Positions 1 through 6,017 of a stretch of DNA of 10,564 bases are shown here, piece after piece. This DNA is from an uncultured Sediminibacterium sp. (GTDB taxonomy: Bacteria > Bacteroidota > Bacteroidia > Chitinophagales > Chitinophagaceae), in the NCBI GenBank assembly GCA_937907555.1, contig CALEST010000151.1, positions 1 to 10,564 of the forward strand, read 5' to 3'. Positions within the stretch are counted from its first letter, which is position 1; every line of letters begins with the position of its first letter. The position numbers and the translations under genes were made by a program. Below the pieces are notes generated by a model, which saw only the letters and a program-made list of their open reading frames with translations, was not told the DNA's origin and searched no databases.

Positions 1-2185
1 CATCCCACCTGCCCGCTTCTTTCATTTTCTGCAGCGCCGTACCCACTCCAAAATATCCGGGAACATTTTGTTTTAACTGACTCCAGCTTCCTACAAAGGG
101 AATGGCCCTGAGGTCTTCAAAAACCAGTTGAGTGGAATTGCCTCTTTTGCCAGGCCTGCTTGCAATATTCGATTTGCTGTAATAATTCAGCGGGCTGAAT
201 TGCTGCATGTAGGGAAGAAACTGAGGATGTTTTTTAAAAGACTGATATACTTCATGACTTATTTTACCAAGCTCTTCCAATAAGTTTTTGTTTTCAGCCC
301 TGATATCTTTTCTGTTCTCTGCAAATACGGTATTGCTGACTCCTGCACTTAATAGTTGTTCCAGGTTGTACTGGGCCGATTTTAAAGTGCCAAAATTAGA
401 AGTAATGGTTTGTCCCTGAATGGTCAATTGTATTTCTTCGTTTTCAATAGCATTCCCCAGGGATGCATAAAACTTATTGGTCTTGCCACCTCCTCTTGAA
501 GGAGGACCACCCCTGCCGTCAAAGAATTTAACCTTGATGCCGTATTTTCTTGAAATGCCTGTCAGGTTTTCCTTTGCCTGATAAATACTCCAGTTGGCCT
601 GCAAGTATCCTCCGTCTTTGGTGCCATCGCTGAATCCTAGCATGATGGTCTGCGCCTGTCCTCTGGCTTTAATATGTTGCTGGTACAGGGGCAGTTCGTA
701 TAGCCAGGTCATGATACCTTCTGCATTTTTTAAATCGTCGATGGTTTCAAACAAAGGAACAATGTCTACCGAAAGTTGCTGAATATTCCAACCGCAAAGC
801 TTAAAAAGCGTGTAGACTTCTATCATGTTCAGGGCCGACTGGCAATTGCTGATGATATAGCGATGACAGCCTTGTTCTCCATTCAGTTGCTGAATGGAAT
901 GAATGGCAAAAATACTTTCAACCGTATCTTTTGCAATGGTGCTGCTTGTATCTGTGGTTTCAATTACCTTGTTTATGGAAAGTAAAACTTTAATTTTTTC
1001 GGCCTCACTTAAAGTAGCATAATCATCTGGAAGTATTCCTTGTTGATCCTGCTTCTTTAGTGTTTCGTTTATGTCTGCAATAACTGCTGTATGTATTCTG
1101 CTATCCTGTCTTATATCCAGCGAAGCAAACCAGGTTCCAAAAATGGTAACCTTATTAATCAGGCTATTGATCCTGTTCAGGTAAAGACCATGATGTTCCG
1201 AAATTACCAAAGCTTTAATGGCGTTCAGTTTTTCCAGTAATTCTTTCTGCTGCACTCTTCTGCTCTCTTCCGGACGAAACACATTTTCGTACAATTGTGC
1301 TTCCAGCTGAGTAACCAGTTGGTCCACACCTGCAAAAGTTAATCTTCTTTTTAAGGAACGGATATCTCTGTAATAGCATACAATGATGGCACTTCTGAGT
1401 GATTCCGCTACTTGCAAAGTAGTGGCTGCATTTACAAAAGGATTTCCGTCTCTGTCTCCTCCCGGCCAGAAACCCAGTTCAATAAAGGGGTTATTGTTTT
1501 CTTCGTTCAGGATTTCTTCGTGAATGAAATTATAGATATTCCCGATAGACTTGTAAAGAATATTCTCCAGGTACCACATCAGATTGACGGCTTCATCAAA
1601 AGGAGTTGGTTGTTTCTTGTTGAAAAAAGGAGTGATGCCCAGCTGTTGTATATACAGATTAATGGTTTCAAAATCATTCCTGGCAATGGCTTCACCTAAA
1701 TCATGAATAATGCCCAGCACATTGCCCGGATAAAACTGAGTTGGATGGGCAGTTAAAACAACCCTAACCTTAAATGATCGTAGTTTTTCTTTTAAGAGCG
1801 GCAACTTTCCTTTAAAATAGGCTTCGTTGTACAATGCTTTCAGGCTGCCTGTTCCGTTCAGCTGATTCACTGAATCGAATGCCGCATCTTCAATTGCATC
1901 AAAAAGTACCACCTGCCTTTCTATGTATTGAACAAATTTAAAAAGACGTCCTATTTTGTCCTTTTCATCGTCTGCCATGGCATGCCGTTCAAAGAACTGA
2001 TCTATAATAGCCATGGGGCTTTTCCCTTGCTGGTAACCGTCTACACAGGCTTGCAATAAAATGGGAAGCAAGGCCCCTACATTGGCGATTCCTGAAAAGG
2101 GAAGGGCTGCAAACAAGCTATTATAGATAGTGTATTTGTCTGTAACATTCTGTCTGAAAGACTGTATGGCTTTTTTTGAGTTCAT
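1..2185 (-). CDS. ppc: Phosphoenolpyruvate carboxylase, 3' end cut by the window edge
   Basis: Codes for PEP carboxylase, the cytoplasmic enzyme that adds bicarbonate to phosphoenolpyruvate to make oxaloacetate and refill the TCA cycle. About 728 residues are visible from the ATG at 2185. Seen in order: LTAHPTQ with the probable catalytic His147; GGDRDGNP near residues 242-249; GFSDGTKDGG with Lys523; FDGRGGPPSRGGG with Arg558; and RPGKR further on. All are family hallmarks. The PPSRGGG form and the Gln after TAHPT (Glu in the E. coli enzyme) fit the Bacteroidota branch from memory. E. coli PEPC has 883 residues, so roughly 130-160 C-terminal residues, including the end of the active and effector sites, lie outside. 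No stop or frameshift was seen in the visible part. No clear Shine-Dalgarno site precedes the ATG. It is divergent from the sigma-factor gene, with no visible functional link. Confidence 0.96.
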   Translation of the reverse strand, partial: MNSKKAIQSFRQNVTDKYTIYNSLFAALPFSGIANVGALLPILLQACVDGYQQGKSPMAIIDQFFERHAMADDEKDKIGRLFKFVQYIERQVVLFDAIEDAAFDSVNQLNGTGSLKALYNEAYFKGKLPLLKEKLRSFKVRVVLTAHPTQFYPGNVLGIIHDLGEAIARNDFETINLYIQQLGITPFFNKKQPTPFDEAVNLMWYLENILYKSIGNIYNFIHEEILNEENNNPFIELGFWPGGDRDGNPFVNAATTLQVAESLRSAIIVCYYRDIRSLKRRLTFAGVDQLVTQLEAQLYENVFRPEESRRVQQKELLEKLNAIKALVISEHHGLYLNRINSLINKVTIFGTWFASLDIRQDSRIHTAVIADINETLKKQDQQGILPDDYATLSEAEKIKVLLSINKVIETTDTSSTIAKDTVESIFAIHSIQQLNGEQGCHRYIISNCQSALNMIEVYTLFKLCGWNIQQLSVDIVPLFETIDDLKNAEGIMTWLYELPLYQQHIKARGQAQTIMLGFSDGTKDGGYLQANWSIYQAKENLTGISRKYGIKVKFFDGRGGPPSRGGGKTNKFYASLGNAIENEEIQLTIQGQTITSNFGTLKSAQYNLEQLLSAGVSNTVFAENRKDIRAENKNLLEELGKISHEVYQSFKKHPQFLPYMQQFSPLNYYSKSNIASRPGKRGNSTQLVFEDLRAIPFVGSWSQLKQNVPGYFGVGTALQKMKEAGRWD

Positions 2186-2273
2186 ATTGATTCAACTGAA
2201 TATACAATTTTTTTTCAGCCCATTAAACCCATACCGCCAATTTTTATCTAACTTAAAATACAATTGTAAAAGT
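2186..2273. promoter_or_regulatory. Divergent spacer between ppc and the sigma-factor gene
   Basis: This 88-base AT-rich spacer should carry the start signals for both divergent genes. On the plus strand TACAATTG (2259-2266) matches the Bacteroidota -7 consensus TAnnTTTG except at one position, but I see no TTTG at the matching -33 distance. The same bases form the perfect 10-base palindrome TACAATTGTA (2259-2268). ATACAATT occurs twice, at 2202-2209 and 2258-2265. In such AT-rich DNA these could be chance. I could not place a ppc promoter with confidence. Confidence 0.35.
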
Positions 2274-2816
2274 TTGAACCAGGATACAGCGTTGGTGAAG
2301 CGGTTAAAAATCACTTCTGAAAAAGATTCGGCATTCACGGAGTTGGTAAAGAAATACCAGGAAAAATTATATTGGCATATCCGACGCATCGTGGTGGATC
2401 ATGACGATGTAAACGACGTAATGCAGAACAGTTTTATTAAGGTGTGGAATGCCCTGGATAATTTCAGGGAAGACAGTCAGTTGTACACCTGGCTATACAG
2501 AATTGCTACCAATGAAAGCCTGAGTTTTCTGGCGCAGAAAAACAGAAAACAAGCAGATTCATTTGATGATATTTCTGAGACCTATGCCAATCAGGTAAAA
2601 GCCGATCCCAACTTTGATGCCAATCAGCTGGAGTGGAAATTGCAACTGGCCATTCAGCAACTTCCAGAGAAACAAAAGCTGGTATTCGGGCTTCGTTATT
2701 TTGATGAAATGAGCTATGAGCAAATGAGCAAAATCCTTGATACGAGTGAGGGTGCGCTGAAAGCCAGTTATCATCACGCAGCCAAAAAAATTGAAGAATT
2801 TATTAAAACACATTAA
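2274..2816 (+). CDS. RNA polymerase sigma factor, ECF (sigma-70) family
   Basis: A 180-residue ECF sigma factor, expected to bind core RNA polymerase and direct it to a small regulon. Region 2 spans about residues 18-90, with DDVNDVMQNSFIKVW (44-58) and the following YTWLYRIATNE (71-81) typical of sigma-2. Region 4 spans about 123-176, with LPEKQKLVFGLRYF, then the helix-turn-helix segment SYEQMSKILDTSEGALKASYHHA. The acidic linker between them is short, as in ECF proteins. The frame is open upstream to a GTG at 2130 and an ATG at 2166, but those lie inside ppc and would add a Phe-rich stretch unlike any sigma N-terminus. I therefore chose the TTG at 2274, giving MNQDTALVKRL. The GTG at 2295 is an alternative. 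The membrane protein gene follows 35 bases later, suggesting an operon and sigma/anti-sigma control. The signal and regulon cannot be told from sequence. Confidence 0.92.
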   Translation: MNQDTALVKRLKITSEKDSAFTELVKKYQEKLYWHIRRIVVDHDDVNDVMQNSFIKVWNALDNFREDSQLYTWLYRIATNESLSFLAQKNRKQADSFDDISETYANQVKADPNFDANQLEWKLQLAIQQLPEKQKLVFGLRYFDEMSYEQMSKILDTSEGALKASYHHAAKKIEEFIKTH

Positions 2817-2851
2817 ACCGATTGCCAGGCAATTGGTCATATATACCGAAC

Positions 2852-3325
2852 ATGGAAAACAAAAAAGACATAGCACAAGAACTGGAGGAGATTGCTCCTC
2901 TTTTGAACAGGATCAGCAAGAAGCCTGTTCAAACGGTACCTGCCGGCTATTTTGAACATTTAAATTTTCAAAAACCCGGCACTGCAGCACCTGTGGTGAG
3001 TATGAAAAAAGCAGCAAGCTGGTATCGCTGGGCAGCAGCGGCGGTTGTTACCGGTATTTTGGTTTTGGGTGGATTGCAACTGATGAACGCATCGCAGAAG
3101 CCACTGGAAAGCGAAGTGGGAATGAATTATGCGGAATTGACTTCTCTAAATGTTACTGACTGGGTGCAACAAATGCCCAATGAATCAATAGATGAATATC
3201 TGCAATCTGCCAATGCATTGGCAGGATCGGAGAATAGTTTACACCACTACACGGTAGATGGGGTAACCGGAACAACTGTGGATGAGATATCAGATGAGGA
3301 ACTGCAGCTTTATCTGAATGATTAA
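2852..3325 (+). CDS. Single-pass membrane protein, probable anti-sigma factor
   Basis: A 157-residue protein starting at the ATG at 2852; a TTG 30 bases upstream is in frame but a less likely start. The N-terminal part (1-57) is charged and soluble and holds VPAGYFEHL (29-37), a short motif I associate with Bacteroidota membrane proteins encoded next to ECF sigma genes. One transmembrane helix follows at about 58-78, after a Trp/Arg/Lys-rich border, which predicts N-inside and C-outside. The outer part (79-157) is acidic and ends in DEISDEELQLYLND. It has no recognised zinc-binding anti-sigma motif (HxxxCxxC), since it contains no cysteine. The call rests on position after the sigma gene, topology and size rather than on a clear domain. 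It would hold the sigma factor at the inner membrane until an envelope signal arrives. No catalytic motif is visible. Confidence 0.68.
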   Translation: MENKKDIAQELEEIAPLLNRISKKPVQTVPAGYFEHLNFQKPGTAAPVVSMKKAASWYRWAAAAVVTGILVLGGLQLMNASQKPLESEVGMNYAELTSLNVTDWVQQMPNESIDEYLQSANALAGSENSLHHYTVDGVTGTTVDEISDEELQLYLND

Positions 3326-3350
3326 TTGAAAATTTTTAAAAAAAAGTAAA

Positions 3351-3875
3351 ATGAAAAAAATTCTTTTCTTAATGGTAATGAGTGTGGCGGTTGCCGCACA
3401 TGCACAGGAACCTCCGCCTCCGAGTAAAATGGATAGAATGCCTGGTGCGCCTGGCGAACCCAGAGGTCCCAAACCTCCTCATGTAGAAGCGCTGAAAGTA
3501 GCTTTTATTACGCAGAAACTTAATTTAACAGCCGAAGAAGCACAGAAATTCTGGCCCGTTCACAATAGCTATATGGCTGACTTAAAAAAAGCTAGAGAAG
3601 CCAATAAGGATGCAGAACTGGCATTTGAAGAGCAAGCGCTTTCTATCAGAAAGAAGTACAATAACGACTTCAAAAAAGTTTTGAACAGCGAAGAAAGAGT
3701 AAATACTGTTTTTAAGCTAGACCGCAATTTCAACGACATGATGCGCCAGGAAATGATGCGTCGTGGAATGCGTCCGCAAGGCCCGCAAGGTCCGGATCAA
3801 AAACCCGACAGACCTGCATTGCGCAAGAGAATGATGGAGCGCAATCAGCGGGATTCATCTTTACGGAAGAATTAA
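3351..3875 (+). CDS. Secreted Spy/CpxP-like periplasmic protein, Met/Arg/Pro-rich
   Basis: A 174-residue protein with a clear signal peptide (KK, then a hydrophobic core, probable cut after AHA at residue 18). The mature N-terminus is Pro-rich (19-43). A helical middle (45-138) opens with LNLTAEEAQKFWPVH (57-71), like the LTxxQ repeat of Spy/CpxP/ZraP proteins and the opening of CnrX-like sensors. It continues with Lys/Glu-rich helices. The C-terminal part is dense in Met and Arg (MMRQEMMRRGM, 130-140), then Gly/Pro/Gln-rich and strongly basic. Proteins of this group act as periplasmic chaperones or metal sensors. Here the gene lies 25 bases after the probable anti-sigma gene in the same direction, so it may be a sensor or a target of the circuit. 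No lipobox is seen, so it is probably soluble. The exact function is not known. Confidence 0.7.
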   Translation: MKKILFLMVMSVAVAAHAQEPPPPSKMDRMPGAPGEPRGPKPPHVEALKVAFITQKLNLTAEEAQKFWPVHNSYMADLKKAREANKDAELAFEEQALSIRKKYNNDFKKVLNSEERVNTVFKLDRNFNDMMRQEMMRRGMRPQGPQGPDQKPDRPALRKRMMERNQRDSSLRKN

Positions 3876-3908
3876 TCACGAAAGATTTCTTGTAAGCCTT
3901 TAGAATAA
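3876..3908. other. Short convergent spacer
   Basis: The stop codons of the Spy-like gene (plus) and the MBL-fold gene (minus) face each other across 33 bases. AAGATTTCTT is a very short inverted repeat, too weak to call a terminator. Any shared terminator would have to lie partly in the coding ends. Nothing else is visible. Confidence 0.6.
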
Positions 3909-4661
3909 TTAACTTGAATGATTAAATACAGGGCTGGAGATATCATGGTAAAACAGGTATTTCCAGCCTTTTTCTTTTCCCTCTGCCCACCATTGTTTGC
4001 GAAGCTCCATGCATTTCTTTCCATCGAAATCGTACTTGGCTACAAACCTGCTTTTCATTTGCTGTAATTGCGGTGCATCGTCTCCGCCAAAGAATACGGT
4101 TTCATTTCCTTCTGTAATGGTAAATACCTGGTGGTATTTGGAGTGTGCTCCTGTTAACTGATAAGCTATGTACCCATCAATGAATCCCTGGTCTTCATTT
4201 AGCCAAACCACTTTGCTAAATTCCTCCAGAATGGCAATGTCTTCCTGTACATAAGAGGCAGAACCAATTCCCATGGCAAATTCAAATTCTCTTCTCTGTA
4301 CATAATAACTGGCATAGGGGAAAGCAATGAATTGTTCTCCGGTATTATAGTTTCTGGTAGTAATGCCTCCTGCATGGTCTTTGTGCAAATGACTCATCAA
4401 TACTTTCGTAATCTGTGAAGGATTGTACCCGGCTTTTTCCAGATTGTAATAAATCTGAGGAACACCGTTGGACATATTGTATCCCAGACCTGTATCAATT
4501 AATATTACGTCTTTAGCAGTGATGATTAAAAAGGGTTGTATCTCCACCAGCAAACTTCCAATGGGTCTGCTGTTCAATTCTTCTTTCGTAGTGTCGAAAG
4601 GAACAAAAACCTTGGTTTTATCAATGGTAAAACTTCCTTCAGATAAGGGGATTATGGTCAT
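3909..4661 (-). CDS. Metallo-beta-lactamase-fold hydrolase
   Basis: A 250-residue MBL-fold protein. The metal-binding motif HLHKDH lies at residues 91-96 after a hydrophobic strand. It is preceded by VILIDTGLG (52-60), and followed by His173 in GAHS, the Asp pair GGDD (192-195) and His239 in FYHD, which fits a complete two-metal site. There is no signal peptide, so it is cytoplasmic. The layout resembles the lactonase and general metal-hydrolase branches more than secreted beta-lactamases or glyoxalase II, but the substrate cannot be told. The ATG at 4661 is chosen; a TTG three codons upstream at 4670 is in frame but would abut the rodA stop. Only 9 bases separate it from rodA, so it is probably the last gene of the shape operon. 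Whether it takes part in wall synthesis is unknown and may be accidental. Confidence 0.85.
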   Translation of the reverse strand: MTIIPLSEGSFTIDKTKVFVPFDTTKEELNSRPIGSLLVEIQPFLIITAKDVILIDTGLGYNMSNGVPQIYYNLEKAGYNPSQITKVLMSHLHKDHAGGITTRNYNTGEQFIAFPYASYYVQRREFEFAMGIGSASYVQEDIAILEEFSKVVWLNEDQGFIDGYIAYQLTGAHSKYHQVFTITEGNETVFFGGDDAPQLQQMKSRFVAKYDFDGKKCMELRKQWWAEGKEKGWKYLFYHDISSPVFNHSS

Positions 4662-4670
4662 AATATTCAA

Positions 4671-6017
4671 TTAGCGCAGCACCATCTGGCGATCTGCATC
4701 CAGTCTTAATAAAATAAAAATCAAAATGGTAAAAGTGAGTAAGGAAGAACCCCCGTAACTAATTAATGGCAAGGGGATACCTACAATCGGAAACAACCCA
4801 ATGGTCATACTCACATTTACTGCTATATGGAAAAAGAAAATACTAACTACACTGTATGCATAAACCCTGCTGAAAGTACTTCGCTGTCTTTCAGCAATTC
4901 GTACGATTCTGAATAAGAGTGCGATGTATAAAATCAGGAAGAAGAAGCAACCTAAAAATCCGAATGCTTCTCCCAGAGAAGTGAAGATAAAATCGGTATG
5001 CTGTTCGGGTACATATTTTCCACGGGTTTGAGTGCCTTTCAGGAAACCTTTACCCGTAAAGCCTCCGGAGCCAATGGCAATTTTACTTTGGCGAACATTA
5101 TAGTCGTCTGGTTTTCTGGGTGCTTTTTCATTTCCCGTCTGTTGTTTCTTCATCGACTTTACATTGTCCGAACAATTGTAATCCTTGCCCACCATGCTGT
5201 AGATACGGGTACTCTGGTAGCATTCCAGCACATTGTTGAAAATATAGGGGATAACAAATCTTTGAGTCCCTGCACTGATTAACCAGGCTATGAAAATAAT
5301 GGTAATGACGCCCTTGTTTCTTTTTGCCTGTCTTCTGGCGATGTAAATTAGAAAAACGGCAATTACACTTAAAGCAATCAACAGGGTATTGGGTTCAATA
5401 ATTAAAGAGGCAATTACCAGTGCGCCAAAAGAAGATCCGATAATCAGAATTTGAGCAGGCAATCCCTCCCTGTACATGGCAATTAAGAAAGAAGTATATA
5501 CCAGGGCAAGTCCTAATTCGTGTTGTAAAATGGAAAGCACTGCCGGAGCCATTGTTATAGCGCCCCCGATTAACTGGTACTTCAGTTTGCTGAAATCAAT
5601 TTCCTGTCTTGATAAAAACTTGGCCAAAGCCAGTGCAGTAAATATTTTACAGAGTTCTGCCGGCTGCAGGTTAAAGCCACCTGCCAAAGGAATCCAGCTT
5701 TTAGATCCATTGATATTTTTACCAATTACAAAAGTAGCCACCATCAGCAGCAAGCCAAATACATACATCAGATTGGCAAATGCGGTAAAGAGTTTACTGT
5801 CAGTTAATAAGATGAAAGTAGCAACCAGCACACAGAAGCCTGCAAAGAACAATTGTTTGCTGTAATTGGTTTTACCCCCAATAAAGGAACTGAAAACATT
5901 TACCCCTTCTCTGTACTCAACCATGAAAATGCATAGAATGCCAATGGCAACCAAAGAGGCATAGAGCCAGATAACCGGGTAGTCTATTCCCTGTGAAATG
6001 CTTTTATTTTTTGTCAT
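4671..6017 (-). CDS. rodA: Rod shape-determining SEDS glycosyltransferase RodA
   Basis: A 448-residue polytopic membrane protein of the SEDS family, which polymerises lipid II into glycan strands together with PBP2 during side-wall growth. Family marks: NGSKSWIPLAGGFNLQPAE (103-121); QSKIAIGSGGFTGKGFLKGTQ (310-330); EQHTDFIF (338-345) with Asp342 at the place of the essential catalytic Asp; and PLPLISYGGSS (415-425) before the last helix. It is longer than E. coli RodA (370 residues), partly because of a charged insertion at about 276-306 in the large periplasmic loop, and a longer N-terminal region. The motif usually read QPDLGT is QHELGL here (165-170). Its ATG overlaps the mrdA stop (ATGA), so the two partners are probably translated as a pair. 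ftsW, the division paralogue, is excluded by context and by the nearby mreBCD and PBP2 genes. Confidence 0.95.
   Translation of the reverse strand: MTKNKSISQGIDYPVIWLYASLVAIGILCIFMVEYREGVNVFSSFIGGKTNYSKQLFFAGFCVLVATFILLTDSKLFTAFANLMYVFGLLLMVATFVIGKNINGSKSWIPLAGGFNLQPAELCKIFTALALAKFLSRQEIDFSKLKYQLIGGAITMAPAVLSILQHELGLALVYTSFLIAMYREGLPAQILIIGSSFGALVIASLIIEPNTLLIALSVIAVFLIYIARRQAKRNKGVITIIFIAWLISAGTQRFVIPYIFNNVLECYQSTRIYSMVGKDYNCSDNVKSMKKQQTGNEKAPRKPDDYNVRQSKIAIGSGGFTGKGFLKGTQTRGKYVPEQHTDFIFTSLGEAFGFLGCFFFLILYIALLFRIVRIAERQRSTFSRVYAYSVVSIFFFHIAVNVSMTIGLFPIVGIPLPLISYGGSSLLTFTILIFILLRLDADRQMVLR

Noticed and set aside
594..1699. Plus-strand open frames within the first 2 kb
   Set aside because: They lie opposite the continuous, motif-rich ppc frame and have no recognisable domain.
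2130..2273. N-terminal extension of the sigma factor from the GTG at 2130 or the ATG at 2166
   Set aside because: It overlaps the ppc start on the other strand, has an unusual Phe-rich composition and adds nothing that belongs to a sigma factor. The TTG at 2274 gives a normal ECF length.
3876..3908. Bidirectional terminator between the convergent genes
   Set aside because: Only a 4-bp inverted repeat with a 2-base loop is present and no clean T-tract, so it cannot be supported.
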